From positions 186,001 through 250,000 of the forward strand of contig NZ_BOPG01000009.1 in the NCBI RefSeq assembly GCF_016863635.1: a stretch of DNA of 64,000 nucleotides, written 5' to 3'. Positions 1 through 8,768 of the stretch are shown piece by piece. The notes under the pieces were generated by a model that worked only from the letters and a program-made list of their open reading frames with translations, searched no databases and was not told the origin of the DNA. The position numbers and the translations under genes are program-made. Each line of letters starts with the position of its first letter. Position 1 is the first letter of the stretch. Origin of the DNA: Virgisporangium aurantiacum (GTDB taxonomy: Bacteria > Actinomycetota > Actinomycetes > Mycobacteriales > Micromonosporaceae).

Positions 1-2
1 AG

Positions 3-1289
3 GCCGCCGCGCAGGGCCGTTACGCCGTCGGCAAGGTGTTCGGGTTCGCCCCGCCGACCGGTCCGCTCGACGCGACCGCGTACCGCCTCGCCCCACCCAG
101 CGCCGAGCCGGTGGCCGTCAACCCGAGCCGCATCTCGCTCGGCCCGGCCCGCGCCGGCACCGGCAACCTGACCGCGCGCTCGGCGTACGAGACGCCCGGG
201 CAGTGCGACCACGACGCCGGCGCCGATGCCGAGTCGACCGCGGCCCTGGCCGACGCCGCTGTGCTGCCCGGCCGGCGGACGCTGGTCGCGGCCGCCGACA
301 ACCTCACCACCGGGACGCGCGCCGCGCTGGTCCGCCACCGGGGCAGCACCGGCGCCGAGGCGGTCAGCAACGGCGGACTCACCAACGTGGCGATCTTCGA
401 GGCGCTCCGCGCCCGGGTGTTCAACCCCGTCTCGCTGCGGGTCGTGGCGACGGGTTCGGCCGCGACCTCGGTGGTCGACTACCAGTCGCCCATCGTCGCG
501 CTCGACCTCCCCGACGGCCGCTCGGTGAAGCTCGACCAAGCCAACCGCTCGTTCGACTTCGCCATCCCGGGCCCGGGAACGCAGCCGATGCCGGGCATGC
601 CGATGCTGCCCGAGAACACCCTCCCCGAACTGCTGAACGCCGTCCCCGGTGGCGCCTCGGCCGTGCCGGTGCTCGGCACGGTGCTGGAGAGCCTGAAGGG
701 CGGCAACGACACCGGGGTGCCGGAGAGCGCCGGCTCCGCCTCGGCGCCCAGCGTGCCCGGACTGCCCGAGATGGCCGGCGTACCGGCGGTCGGCGGCCTG
801 GTCGGAGGCGGTCGCCGGCTGGCGGCCACGCCGACGCAGACGTCGCTCGTCCTCCGGCTGACCGGCGGCGAGCTGGCCAAGGAGGTCACCGACTCGGGTG
901 TGCACGCGAAGGCCATCTCGCTGCGGGTGAAGCTGCTCGCGGTGCGCGGCGAGGGCACCACCACGCTCGTCGACCTCGCGCTCGGCGTGCTCGAGGCCGC
1001 CGCCACCGCCCCGCCGGCACCCACCACCGAGGGCCGCGGCGACGGTGCCGGCCCGACCCGCGGCCACGACGGATACGGCGACGACGCCGGTGAGGAGCCC
1101 GTCGCCCCGCCGAGCGCGTCGGCCAGCACGCCGCCCCCGCACGGCGAAGAACCGACCGGTGGTGGCAGCCGCCTCCCGGTGACCGGAACCGCGCTGAGCG
1201 CCGCCATCGGCGCCGGCGTGGTGCTACTCCTGGTGGGCCGGTTCCTGCTGATCCTCGCCCGGCGCCGGGCCGACCCACCCATCGCCTGA
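3..1289 (+). CDS. Surface protein with LPVTG-like C-terminal anchor (5' partial)
   Basis: The frame is already open at the first bases, so the true start and any signal peptide lie outside the window. GTG at position 36 is in frame but is probably internal. The visible part is an Ala/Gly/Val-rich exported-type sequence with no recognisable catalytic motif. It ends in a Pro/Ser/Gly-rich spacer, the motif LPVTG, a hydrophobic stretch (ALSAAIGAGVVLLLVGRFLL) and a basic tail (ARRRADPPIA). That arrangement is the classical sortase sorting signal, although sortase use is inferred. The segment before the spacer faintly resembles SCO1860-like LAETG-anchored Streptomyces proteins. The function is unknown. 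The next operon is convergent and starts its 3' end 137 bases downstream. Confidence 0.75.
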   Translation, partial: AAAQGRYAVGKVFGFAPPTGPLDATAYRLAPPSAEPVAVNPSRISLGPARAGTGNLTARSAYETPGQCDHDAGADAESTAALADAAVLPGRRTLVAAADNLTTGTRAALVRHRGSTGAEAVSNGGLTNVAIFEALRARVFNPVSLRVVATGSAATSVVDYQSPIVALDLPDGRSVKLDQANRSFDFAIPGPGTQPMPGMPMLPENTLPELLNAVPGGASAVPVLGTVLESLKGGNDTGVPESAGSASAPSVPGLPEMAGVPAVGGLVGGGRRLAATPTQTSLVLRLTGGELAKEVTDSGVHAKAISLRVKLLAVRGEGTTTLVDLALGVLEAAATAPPAPTTEGRGDGAGPTRGHDGYGDDAGEEPVAPPSASASTPPPHGEEPTGGGSRLPVTGTALSAAIGAGVVLLLVGRFLLILARRRADPPIA

Positions 1290-1426
1290 CGCCGGAAGCC
1301 CGATGCAGACGCGGGCCGCCGCCTGCGCAGGAAGCGCCGCAACCGGCCGGCGGGCCGGCGCCCGCACAGGATGCGCCGGCGACCGCCCGCCGTGCGGCGC
1401 CCCTCGATCGCCCGTTGCCGCCGTGG

Positions 1427-2119
1427 TCAGACGGCGGCGCGGGTGGCGGTGCCGGTGCGGCCGACGGGGTCTGTCGACGGGCGGTACGGCAGGTCGGTCA
1501 GGCGGCCGGCCCACCGCTCAAGCACCTCTTCGGCTGCGCCGGCCTGCCGGTCGGCGACCGCCAGGACCACGGCACCGATCGTGGCAGCGGCCGGGCCGGA
1601 CCGGGCCGGGTCGCCCGGGCCGCCCGTGGCGGGCGCGCGGACCCGCACCGCCTCCATGGACCCGAGCGCCGTCGCCACCTCGGTGGCGAGGTCGCGCCGG
1701 GCCGACCGCATCCACCCGGCCACGTCGTCGAGGTAGGACGCGGTGGCGGCCAGCCGACCGGCCAGCCCCGGCGCGTCGGGCGCCACCTCGCTGCCCAGGT
1801 GGCCGCCGAGAGCCGTCCAGCGCTGGCCGAACGCGGCCGCGGAGTCGCCCTCCCACGTGGTGGCCGCGACGGCGGCGGCCAGGTCGGCCCGCTCGTCGAC
1901 GTACGCCTCCGCCCGCCCGCGGACCGCAGCACCGGCCGCCGTGACCTGCTCGGGCACCAGCGCACAGAACGCGTCGAGCACGTCGCCGGGCAGCGCGCCG
2001 ACCCGCCGCAGCAGCGGCCAGACCGGGTGATCGGCCGGCGCGCCACCGGCGGCCAGCACGGAGTCGACCCGACTCAGCAGGTCACGCCCCGGCCCGGCCA
2101 CCCGGTCGAGAACGTCCAT
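1427..2119 (-). CDS. WXG100-like T7SS-associated protein
   Basis: 230 residues, largely alpha-helical and Ala-rich. It carries a W-E-G turn (about residues 89-91, in TTWEGDSAAAF) between two helical stretches, the signature of WXG100/ESX-type secretion substrates, here in a longer protein. The ATG at 2119 overlaps the stop of the upstream gene as TGATG, so the two are translationally coupled. It is the last gene of a three-gene minus-strand operon (YbaB-like, target-like, WXG-like). An ESX core (eccD, eccC, mycP) lies in the same window at 46-52.7 kb and could export it. Substrate status is inferred from fold and context only. Confidence 0.65.
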   Translation of the reverse strand: MDVLDRVAGPGRDLLSRVDSVLAAGGAPADHPVWPLLRRVGALPGDVLDAFCALVPEQVTAAGAAVRGRAEAYVDERADLAAAVAATTWEGDSAAAFGQRWTALGGHLGSEVAPDAPGLAGRLAATASYLDDVAGWMRSARRDLATEVATALGSMEAVRVRAPATGGPGDPARSGPAAATIGAVVLAVADRQAGAAEEVLERWAGRLTDLPYRPSTDPVGRTGTATRAAV

Positions 2120-2430
2120 CACGGCCCCTCGATGTGATGGCGGGACCGGGCCTCGGCGTCGGTGCTCTCGTACCGGGACGCGGCGGTGCGTAACAGGTCG
2201 GCCGCGTCGACCAGGCGGGCGCCGTGGGCCGCGGCCTCGCGCTCGCGCCCGCCGAGGGCCGCACTGCACCGCTGGTGGAGCGCCCGACCGACGGCACCGA
2301 GCCGGCCCGGCTGGTCGGCGCCGAACACCGACGCACCCGGATCGGTGTCGGCCAGCGCACCGGCACCGGCCGCGAGCCGGTTGCCGGCACCTTCGAGCCG
2401 GTCTGCCAACTGACCGATACGCACGCTCAC
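2119..2430 (-). CDS. Small ESX/T7SS target-like protein
   Basis: 103 residues beginning VSVRIGQLADRLE. It is helical and Ala/Gly-rich, resembling the DUF2580/ESX-1-associated small proteins that pair with WXG100 partners in actinobacteria. The GTG at 2430 was chosen because it overlaps the upstream stop as GTGA, and a start further upstream would only extend into the YbaB-like gene. No enzymatic motif is visible. It probably forms a helical pair with the downstream product. That pairing is inference from size, composition and operon position. Confidence 0.6.
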   Translation of the reverse strand: MSVRIGQLADRLEGAGNRLAAGAGALADTDPGASVFGADQPGRLGAVGRALHQRCSAALGGREREAAAHGARLVDAADLLRTAASRYESTDAEARSRHHIEGP

Positions 2431-2753
2431 CCTCCCGGTGCCAACGGCTTGTATTCGCCGAACGTCTCCGCCTGAAGCTTCTTGCGCGCCCACGCCGCCG
2501 CGTCGGCGGCCGCCGAGACCGCATCACGCACCGACCGCGACACGTCGGCGCTCGTTCGACCCGCCAGCGAGCCGACCCTGACGTCTTTGATCGTGCCGTC
2601 GGCCGAGACCACCACCTCGACCAGACCGTCGGGCGAGTGCACGCTGACATCGATCGACCTGGCCGCCCGATCGAACTCGGCCGCCCGATCCTCGATGCGG
2701 CGGTACCGCTCGATCGCTTCCTCGATCCAGGCTTCGTCGATCTCGCGACCCAT
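2427..2753 (-). CDS. YbaB/EbfC-family protein
   Basis: 108 residues with an N-terminal helix (EIDEAWIEEAIERYRRIEDR), a central beta segment (VEVVVSADGTIKDVRV) and a C-terminal helix, the YbaB fold. In actinobacteria, YbaB-like genes commonly lead ESX-substrate operons, as here. ATG 2753 is preceded by GGGAGG at 2761-2766 (minus strand) at ideal spacing, so it is preferred over an in-frame start at 2786. DNA binding is known for EbfC relatives but has not been shown for this paralogue type. Two perfect DnaA boxes lie just upstream (2820-2851). Confidence 0.7.
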   Translation of the reverse strand: MGREIDEAWIEEAIERYRRIEDRAAEFDRAARSIDVSVHSPDGLVEVVVSADGTIKDVRVGSLAGRTSADVSRSVRDAVSAAADAAAWARKKLQAETFGEYKPLAPGG

Positions 2754-2819
2754 GCGCACGCCTCCCGGAGCGAAACCGTACGACACCTGAGGGTGACGCC
2801 GAAACCCCGAGCGAAAACC

Positions 2820-2851
2820 TGTGGATAACTCTTTGGCAGCGCTGTGGATAA
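2820..2851. promoter_or_regulatory. Pair of perfect DnaA boxes
   Basis: TGTGGATAA occurs at 2820-2828 and again at 2843-2851, in the same orientation and 23 bases apart. The reverse complement, TTATCCACA, is the consensus DnaA box. They lie in the roughly 100-base gap between the holB stop and the start of the YbaB/T7SS operon, i.e. in that operon's promoter region. A local binding or titration site, or DnaA control of the operon, is inferred. Confidence 0.6.
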
Positions 2852-2857
2852 AGAAGA

Positions 2858-4048
2858 TCAGCCTCGCCAGAGAGTGAGCATCATCGATTCGACGGCGATC
2901 CGTGGCTTGACGTTCTCGTCGATCGCGGTGCGGCAGGCCAGCACGGCTTCCAGCCGTTTCAGGGCGGAGTCGGGCGTCCAGGCCCGGGCGGCGGCGGTGG
3001 CCTGCTCGGCGAGGTCGCCGTGCACCGGCGGCACGGAGGAGTCCATGGTTCGCACGAGCACGTCGCGGTAGAAGCCGGCCAGGTCGACCAGCGCGCGGTC
3101 GAGCGCGTCACGCTGGGACCGGGTGGCGCGCGTCTTCTGGCGGCGCTCCAGGTCGTTCAGCTGTCCCTTGGAGCCGCGGGCCGCGCCGGCCGCGCCCTTG
3201 CCCGTCCCCCCGGCACCTAACGCGGTTTCCAGCGCGACCTTCTCGCGGGCATCGAGCTCGGTGGTCGCGTTCGCGGCCTCGGCCTCGGCGGCCGAGATCA
3301 GCGCGCTCGCCGCGTCGAAACAGGCACCGATGCCGGTGAGCTTGCGCGGGATGGCCAGCACCGCCTCGCGACGCTGCCGCGCCTTCGGATCGTTCGCGAG
3401 CCGCCGCGCCCGCCCGACGTGACCCTGCGACGCCGACGCCGCCCACGCCGCCGTGTCGGCCGGCACCCCGTCGCGGAACTGCAGCACCGACGCGACCGCC
3501 TCCGCCGGCGGCTGGCGCAGCGTGACCACCCGGCACCGCGACCGGATGGTCACCGAGATGTCGTCGGGATGGGTGGACGGCGTGCACAGCAGGAAGACCG
3601 TGCGCGCCGGCGGCTCCTCGACGGCCTTGAGCAGCGCGTTGCCGGCCTGCTCGGTGAGCCGGTCGGCGTCTTCGACCAGCAGCACCTGCCACCGGCCCTG
3701 GGTGGGCGAACTGGCCGCCCGCAGCACCAGCGCCCGCATCTCGTTGACGCCGATCGACAGCCCTTCCGGCACCACGAACCGCACGTCGGCGTGGGTGCCG
3801 CCGAGCGTGGTGTGGCACGCCGCGCACTCGCCGCAGCCGCCGTTCGGGCACTGCAGCGCCGCCGCGAACGCCCGCGCCGCCACCGACCGGCCGGACCCGG
3901 GCGGCCCGGTGAACAGCCAGGCGTGGGTCATGGCACCGGCTTCCACCGACCGGCCGGCCACCACCGCGGCGGCCGCCGCTGCGGCCCGGCTCAGCGCCGC
4001 GACAGCGGGCTCCTGCCCGACGAGTTGAGCGAACACGGGAGCCGTCAC
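2858..4048 (-). CDS. holB: DNA polymerase III subunit delta'
   Basis: 396 residues. A clamp-loader AAA+ fold carries a P-loop-like GPPGSGRS (about residues 46-53, Arg replacing the Walker lysine, as expected of the non-ATP-binding delta' subunit). A four-cysteine zinc module (CPNGGCGECAAC) and a sensor segment (VLLVEDADRLTEQAGNALLK) follow. It acts in the clamp-loader complex that places the sliding clamp on primed DNA. GTG 4048 overlaps the tmk stop as GTGA, so the two genes are coupled. In many actinobacteria tmk and holB are likewise adjacent. The C-terminal collar region contains an Ala/Gly-rich insert around the segment GAGGTGKGAAGAARG. Confidence 0.93.
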   Translation of the reverse strand: MTAPVFAQLVGQEPAVAALSRAAAAAAAVVAGRSVEAGAMTHAWLFTGPPGSGRSVAARAFAAALQCPNGGCGECAACHTTLGGTHADVRFVVPEGLSIGVNEMRALVLRAASSPTQGRWQVLLVEDADRLTEQAGNALLKAVEEPPARTVFLLCTPSTHPDDISVTIRSRCRVVTLRQPPAEAVASVLQFRDGVPADTAAWAASASQGHVGRARRLANDPKARQRREAVLAIPRKLTGIGACFDAASALISAAEAEAANATTELDAREKVALETALGAGGTGKGAAGAARGSKGQLNDLERRQKTRATRSQRDALDRALVDLAGFYRDVLVRTMDSSVPPVHGDLAEQATAAARAWTPDSALKRLEAVLACRTAIDENVKPRIAVESMMLTLWRG

Positions 4049-6180
4049 GTTTTCACCTCCGGTGCCGGCAGCATCGCCTGGATTCTCTCCAGCACCACGT
4101 CGGCCACCTGCTCCGGGTCGCGCTCGGCGTCGACCACCAGGTACCGGGAGGCCTCGGCGGCGGCCAGATCGAGGAACGCGAACCGTACCCGCTCGTGGAA
4201 CGCCAGCGACTCGCTCTCCAGCCGGTCGACCCCGCGCCCGCGCGACTCCGCCCGCCGCAGCCCCACCGACGGGTCGAGGTCGAGCAGCACGGTGAGGTCG
4301 GGCTTGAGGCCGCCGGTCGCCCACGACGACAGCCAGGCCACCTCGCCGACCGGCAGGGTGCGCCCGGCGCCCTGGTAGGCCAGCGACGAGTCGACGTACC
4401 GGTCGCTCACCACGATCGCGCCGCGGGCCAGCGCCGGCCGCACGACCGTGGCGACGTGGTGCGCCCGGTCGGCCGCGTACAGCAGCGCCTCGGCGCGGGG
4501 CGAGAGCGCGTCGCCGTCGAGCAGCATGCGGCGGATCTGGGCGCCCGCCTCGGTGGCGCCGGGTTCACGGGTGACGACGACGTCGCGCCCCGACCGGCGC
4601 AGCGCCTCGGCGAGCTGCCGCACCTGCGTCGACTTGCCGGCGCCCTCGCCGCCCTCGAACACCACGAACATCCCGTGGACGGGGTGCGGTTCGGCCGGGC
4701 TGAGCGGACGCCCGCGCAGCGACCCCCACAGGTCGGCGAGCACGGGGACGCCCGGCTTGTCGTCCATCTGCCGCAGCGCGCCGATGCCGGCCAGCACGCC
4801 GAGCACGCCGGCCACCAGCAGCAGGATCCGCGAGGTCGACACGTGCAGGGTCAGCGACCCGAACTCGATGGCCCGCCGCCCACCCGCGCCGACGAGCGTG
4901 CTCGACAACGCGATGGTGAGCATCAGGACGACCCGCACACCGGTCTGCACCACCGCGACCGCCCGGCCGCGCAGCTCGTCGTCGACCTCGCCGCCGAGCA
5001 GCGTGGTGCCGGACAGGAACGCCATCCCGGCGCCGACGCCCACGAACAGCGTGAACCCGACGGCGAAGGCCAGTTGCGGCGCCAGCGCCAGCAGCACCAC
5101 CGAGCCGCTGGCCAGGACGATCGAGAGCCCGAACCAGCGCCGCCGGGACAGCGCGCCGATCAGCCGCGGTCCGGCGACGATGCCGCTCGCGAGGCCGACG
5201 AACAGCATCGCGAAGAGCAGGAAGAACGCGGAGTCGCCGCCGTAGAGTTCGCGCGCGTAGAACTGCGCGGTGCCGATCACGACGCCGCCGCCGGCGAACG
5301 CGCCGAAGATGCCGAGCACGAGACCCCGCACCAGCGGCGTCCGCCCGATGAAGCGCCAGCCCTCGACGAACTCCTTCAGGAGGCCGGGCCGCCGGTCGCG
5401 CTGCTGCGCCGACCGGTTTCCGCTGATCTCCTTGATGCCGAAGAACACGGTGAGCGCGGTGGCCAGGAACGTCAACGCGTTGAAATACAGGGCGACGTTC
5501 GTGGGCGCGGCCCACGCCGGCGGGTTGACCTTGTCGAGGGCCGTGGTGAGCAGCGCCAGCAGCAGGGCGGCGGCGATCGGCGTGAGGCCGTAGGTGGTGG
5601 CCAGGCTGATCTGGTTCGCCGTCTCCAGGCGCGCCCGCGGGATCAGGTTGGGAACGGCGGCCTCTTTGGCCGGCGTCCACAACATCGAGACCGACTCGAT
5701 CGCGAACGTCGCGACCGCGGCCCAGCCGACGACCAGCGCCGGATTGTCGCTGACCAGCGTCGCCACCGGAATCGTCAGGAAGAACACGAACCGCAGCAGG
5801 TCGCAGACGACCATCGTGTACCGGCGGTCGAACCGGTCGGCGAACACGCCCGCGATCGCGCCGAACACCAGCGCCGGCAGCAGCCGGACCGCGATCACCG
5901 AGCCGAACGCGGCGCCCTTGGCGAGCGAGTTGTCGACCTGTTCGGCGGCGAAGGTGGCGGTGGCGAGCAGGCCCAGCCAGTCGCCCAGCGCAGACAGCCC
6001 GAGTACGGCCCACAGCCGGCGGAACGCCCGGATGCGCAGGATCGCCTTGAGCTCGGCGAAACCGGTGAGATGATCTCCGTCGCCGGAGTGGATCCGGCGG
6101 GTGGTGGACTCGCTGTCCGGGTCGTCCTCGATCTCCGGTGGTTCACCCGGTGCGAGGTGTGGCCAGGGGTCCTCGGGCAT
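4045..6180 (-). CDS. tmk: MFS-like transporter fused to thymidylate kinase
   Basis: 711 residues. Residues ~1-480 are a polytopic MFS-like membrane domain with about 12 hydrophobic segments after a ~45-residue acidic cytosolic head. Residues ~503-711 are a complete dTMP kinase: P-loop EGGEGAGKST (about 509-517), the DRY segment (SDRYVDSSLAYQG) and a LID-like RAESRGRGVDRLE. The kinase makes dTDP from dTMP. It is about three times the length of a free Tmk (~210 residues). Similar MFS-Tmk fusions are known in other actinobacteria, so this is probably not an assembly error. What the membrane half transports is unknown. It is the first gene of a tmk-holB pair. Confidence 0.92.
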   Translation of the reverse strand: MPEDPWPHLAPGEPPEIEDDPDSESTTRRIHSGDGDHLTGFAELKAILRIRAFRRLWAVLGLSALGDWLGLLATATFAAEQVDNSLAKGAAFGSVIAVRLLPALVFGAIAGVFADRFDRRYTMVVCDLLRFVFFLTIPVATLVSDNPALVVGWAAVATFAIESVSMLWTPAKEAAVPNLIPRARLETANQISLATTYGLTPIAAALLLALLTTALDKVNPPAWAAPTNVALYFNALTFLATALTVFFGIKEISGNRSAQQRDRRPGLLKEFVEGWRFIGRTPLVRGLVLGIFGAFAGGGVVIGTAQFYARELYGGDSAFFLLFAMLFVGLASGIVAGPRLIGALSRRRWFGLSIVLASGSVVLLALAPQLAFAVGFTLFVGVGAGMAFLSGTTLLGGEVDDELRGRAVAVVQTGVRVVLMLTIALSSTLVGAGGRRAIEFGSLTLHVSTSRILLLVAGVLGVLAGIGALRQMDDKPGVPVLADLWGSLRGRPLSPAEPHPVHGMFVVFEGGEGAGKSTQVRQLAEALRRSGRDVVVTREPGATEAGAQIRRMLLDGDALSPRAEALLYAADRAHHVATVVRPALARGAIVVSDRYVDSSLAYQGAGRTLPVGEVAWLSSWATGGLKPDLTVLLDLDPSVGLRRAESRGRGVDRLESESLAFHERVRFAFLDLAAAEASRYLVVDAERDPEQVADVVLERIQAMLPAPEVKT

Positions 6181-6245
6181 GGCAGCGGAACGGCCGGCGC
6201 CTACACCGGCCGGATCGTCGGTGCTCCCGGCGATGGCAGAACCTC

Positions 6246-6286
6246 CCCCCAGGCTCGTCGCTGCATACTAGCGCCGCACCTGGGGG
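6246..6286. other. Inverted repeat upstream of the deaminase-like gene
   Basis: CCCCCAGG at 6246-6253 and CCTGGGGG at 6279-6286 form a perfect 8-base inverted repeat with a 25-base centre. It sits between the divergent tmk and deaminase-like genes, so it could be an operator or a folded 5' region. A -10-like TACCGT at 6294-6299 lies six bases before the ATG at 6306, suggesting a leaderless transcript. The role is unproven. Confidence 0.3.
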
Positions 6287-6305
6287 TGCCGGTTACCGTG
6301 CTCGC

Positions 6306-7517
6306 ATGGCGACCCCCGTTCAGACCGCCCGCGACCGGCGCGACCGTTTCGACCGCGCCACCGCCGCCCTCTCCAGCCCCGTCGCGATCGTCGACCTCGA
6401 CGCGTTCGACGCCAACGCCGACGCCATGGCCGCCAACGCCGCCGGCAAGCCGTTGCGGCTGGCGAGCAAGTCGGTGCGGTGCCGCGAGGCGTTACGGCGG
6501 GTGCTGGCCCGGCCCGGCTGGCAGGGCGTCCTCGCCTACACGCTGCCGGAGGCGTTGTGGCTGGTCGGCGACGGTGTCACCGACGATGCCGTGGTCGGCT
6601 ACCCCACCGCCGACCGGGCCGCGATCGAGGCGCTCGCGGCCGACGAGGCCGCCGCCACCAAGGTCACAATCATGGTGGACGACGTTGAGCAGCTCGATTT
6701 CGTCGACTCCGTCGTGGCGCCGGGTGCCCGTCCCCCGATCCGGGTGTGCCTCGACCTCGACGCCTCCTGGAAGCCCGCCGGGATGCACGTCGGCGTGCGC
6801 CGGTCGCCCATCCACGCAGCGTCGGCGGCGGACGCGTTGGCCGCGGCCGTGGCGGCGCGGAAGGGCTTCCGGCTCGTCGGCCTCATGTCCTACGAGGCGC
6901 AGATCGCCGGGCTGGGCGACCGGCCGGCCGGTCGGCCGCTGCGTGCCCTGGCCATCCGCACGATCCAGCGCCGGTCGTGGGCCGAGCTGATCGAGCGTCG
7001 GGGCGCCGCGGTGGCCGCGGTCCGCGCGCACGCGGACCTCGAATTCGTCAACGGCGGCGGGACGGGCAGCATCGCGGCCTCGTCGGCCGATCCGGCGCTG
7101 ACCGAGGTCGCCGCCGGTTCCGGCCTGTACGGACCGACCCTGTTCGACGCCTACCGGGCGTGGCGTCCGCAGCCCGCGGCCTTCTTCGGGATGACCGTTG
7201 TGCGCAAGCCCACACCCGACCTGGCGACCGTGCTGGGTGGCGGCTGGGTCGCCTCCGGCGAGGCGGGCCCGACCCGCCTGCCGCGGCCGGTGCTGCCGGC
7301 CGGGCTACGCCTGATCGGCCAGGAGGGGGCCGGTGAGGTGCAGACCCCGCTGATCGGTCCGGGCGCCCGTTCGTTGAAGATCGGTGACCGGGTCTGGTTC
7401 CGGCACGCCAAGGCCGGTGAACTCTGCGAGCACGTAAATACTCTCCAGGCGGTCTCCGGTGCCGACGTGGTTGACCGGTGGCCCACGTACCGCGGCGAGG
7501 GCAGAGCTTTCTTGTGA
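6306..7517 (+). CDS. PLP-dependent amino-acid deaminase/aldolase-like protein
   Basis: 403 residues. The N-terminal half is an alanine-racemase-type barrel with the PLP lysine in LRLASKSVRCREA. The C-terminal half resembles the beta domain of D-threonine aldolase and D-serine dehydratase, with H and C candidates for a metal site in the stretch VWFRHAKAGELCEHV. This combination is annotated in actinobacteria as amino acid deaminase/aldolase; the substrate is not known. In related genomes it often neighbours a sugar-lactone oxidase, which is absent here. The ATG at 6306 was chosen because the alternative start at 6138 would add Arg-rich residues overlapping the divergent tmk start. The next gene starts 16 bases after its stop. 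Confidence 0.75.
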   Translation: MATPVQTARDRRDRFDRATAALSSPVAIVDLDAFDANADAMAANAAGKPLRLASKSVRCREALRRVLARPGWQGVLAYTLPEALWLVGDGVTDDAVVGYPTADRAAIEALAADEAAATKVTIMVDDVEQLDFVDSVVAPGARPPIRVCLDLDASWKPAGMHVGVRRSPIHAASAADALAAAVAARKGFRLVGLMSYEAQIAGLGDRPAGRPLRALAIRTIQRRSWAELIERRGAAVAAVRAHADLEFVNGGGTGSIAASSADPALTEVAAGSGLYGPTLFDAYRAWRPQPAAFFGMTVVRKPTPDLATVLGGGWVASGEAGPTRLPRPVLPAGLRLIGQEGAGEVQTPLIGPGARSLKIGDRVWFRHAKAGELCEHVNTLQAVSGADVVDRWPTYRGEGRAFL

Positions 7518-7533
7518 GGGGTGGTGGTCGCTG

Positions 7534-8532
7534 GTGCGCTGGGGTGCCGCCATGGAGAAGGCCCTCTACGGGCCGGACGGCTTCTTCACCCGGCCGGGTC
7601 CGGGGCCGGCGGCGCACTTCCGTACCAGCGTGCACGCGTCGCCGCTGTTCGCGAGCGCGGTCGCGCGGCTGATCGCCCGGCTCGACGAGGCGCTCGGCCG
7701 GCCCGACCCGTTCGACGTGGTCGACGTGGGTGCCGGGCGGGGCGAGCTGCTCACCACGCTGGGCACCGCCTTTCCCGACGATCTCCAGCGGCGCCTCCGG
7801 CGGACGGCGGTCGAGGTCGGGCCGCGTCCCGCGGGCCTCGACGCGGGCATCACCTGGGGCCCCTCGATCCCGTCCGGCACGGTCGGGATGCTGATCGCCA
7901 CCGAGTGGCTCGACAACGTGCCGGTCGATGTCGCGGTCGGCGCGACGCCGCGGTACCTGCACGTGAGCGGGCGGCCGGGCATCCGGGTGTCCCGCACCGA
8001 CGAACGCTGGTTGCGGGAGTGGTGGCCGCACCCGGCGGTTACCGGTGCCCGCGCCGAGATCGGCCGGCTGCGCGACGAGGCGTGGGCGGACGCGGTCGCT
8101 TCCGTTTCGCGCGGTTTGGCCGTCGCGGTCGACTACGGGCATCTGCGCGACGCGCGTCCCGTATTCGGTTCTCTTGCCGGCTACCGCGACGGTCGCCGGG
8201 TCGACCCCGTGCCCGACGGATCCTGCGACGTCAGCGCGTACGTGGCGATGGACGCGGTGGCCGCCGCCGGTGCGCTGGTCGCGGGCATCGAGCCGGGAGT
8301 GGTGTCGCAGCGGACGGCGTTGCGGGCGCTCGGCGTCCACGGCCGCCGGCCGCCGCACAGCCAGGCGCACGACGACCCGACCGGGTACGTTCACGCGCTG
8401 GCCCTGGCCTCGGCCGCGGCCGAGTTGACCGATCCAGAGGGGCTGGGCGGCCACTGGTGGGTGGTGCAGCCCCTCGATCTGTCCTTGTCGGTATGCCAAT
8501 CGGTCATACCCGCGGTATTCTCTTCTGCATGA
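7534..8532 (+). CDS. MidA/NDUFAF7-type SAM methyltransferase
   Basis: 332 residues. It has the family opening RWGAAMEKALYGPDGFF, the SAM-binding motif I VVDVGAGRGELL, then TEWLDNVPVD and the later AVDYGHLRD, all typical of the MidA/DUF185 family. In eukaryotes and Dictyostelium, MidA/NDUFAF7 is a complex I assembly factor that methylates an arginine of NDUFS2, the mitochondrial counterpart of NuoD. Strikingly, a nuoD homologue lies two genes downstream in the same tightly packed unit. GTG 7534 is chosen from the family N-terminus and a GAGGGG at 7516-7521; ATG 7552 is an alternative. The stop overlaps the antitoxin ATG as ATGA. Methylation of NuoD by this enzyme is inference. Confidence 0.82.
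   Translation: MRWGAAMEKALYGPDGFFTRPGPGPAAHFRTSVHASPLFASAVARLIARLDEALGRPDPFDVVDVGAGRGELLTTLGTAFPDDLQRRLRRTAVEVGPRPAGLDAGITWGPSIPSGTVGMLIATEWLDNVPVDVAVGATPRYLHVSGRPGIRVSRTDERWLREWWPHPAVTGARAEIGRLRDEAWADAVASVSRGLAVAVDYGHLRDARPVFGSLAGYRDGRRVDPVPDGSCDVSAYVAMDAVAAAGALVAGIEPGVVSQRTALRALGVHGRRPPHSQAHDDPTGYVHALALASAAAELTDPEGLGGHWWVVQPLDLSLSVCQSVIPAVFSSA
8491..8521 (+). promoter_or_regulatory. Putative internal promoter/operator of the toxin-antitoxin pair
   Basis: GTATG (8491-8495) and CATAC (8505-8509) are the arms of an imperfect 19-base palindrome inside the end of the methyltransferase gene. It is followed by a -10-like TATTCT at 8516-8521, seven bases before the antitoxin ATG at 8529. This looks like an autoregulated leaderless promoter, the usual control of toxin-antitoxin modules. 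No convincing -35 was found at normal spacing. Confidence 0.4.
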
Positions 8533-8768
8533 CCGCCAAGGTGACCATCTCGTTCACCGATCAGACCATCTCCGACGCCCGCTCGCTGGCCGAGCGTGAC
8601 GGCGTCTCGTTGTCCGCCTGGATCGACCGGGCCGCCCGCGAACGCGCGCTGCGCGAGATCTTCGCCGCGCACGCCGCTGCCGTCCGCCGGGCCGGGCTCG
8701 ACGACGAGGCCCTGGCCCTGGCCGACGAGGAGGAGTACGCCCAGGTGGGCGTGGAGTTGGCTAGGTGA
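8529..8768 (+). CDS. Ribbon-helix-helix antitoxin
   Basis: 79 residues. The N-terminal KVTISFTDQTISDARSLAE then GVSLSAWIDRAARE matches a ribbon-helix-helix DNA-binding domain (a beta strand and two helices). The acidic, Ala-rich tail (LDDEALALADEEEYAQ) would be the toxin-binding part. It overlaps the preceding methyltransferase stop by ATGA and the following toxin start by GTGA, so the pair is translationally coupled on both sides. It would neutralise the MazF-like partner and repress their shared promoter. Assignment rests on fold, size and partner. Confidence 0.75.
   Translation: MTAKVTISFTDQTISDARSLAERDGVSLSAWIDRAARERALREIFAAHAAAVRRAGLDDEALALADEEEYAQVGVELAR

Noticed and set aside
4195..6990. 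931-codon open frame on the plus strand opposite MFS-tmk
   Set aside because: It is Arg/Gln/His/Asp-rich with no domain, and is the mirror frame of a clearly recognisable gene; such shadows are expected at this GC content.
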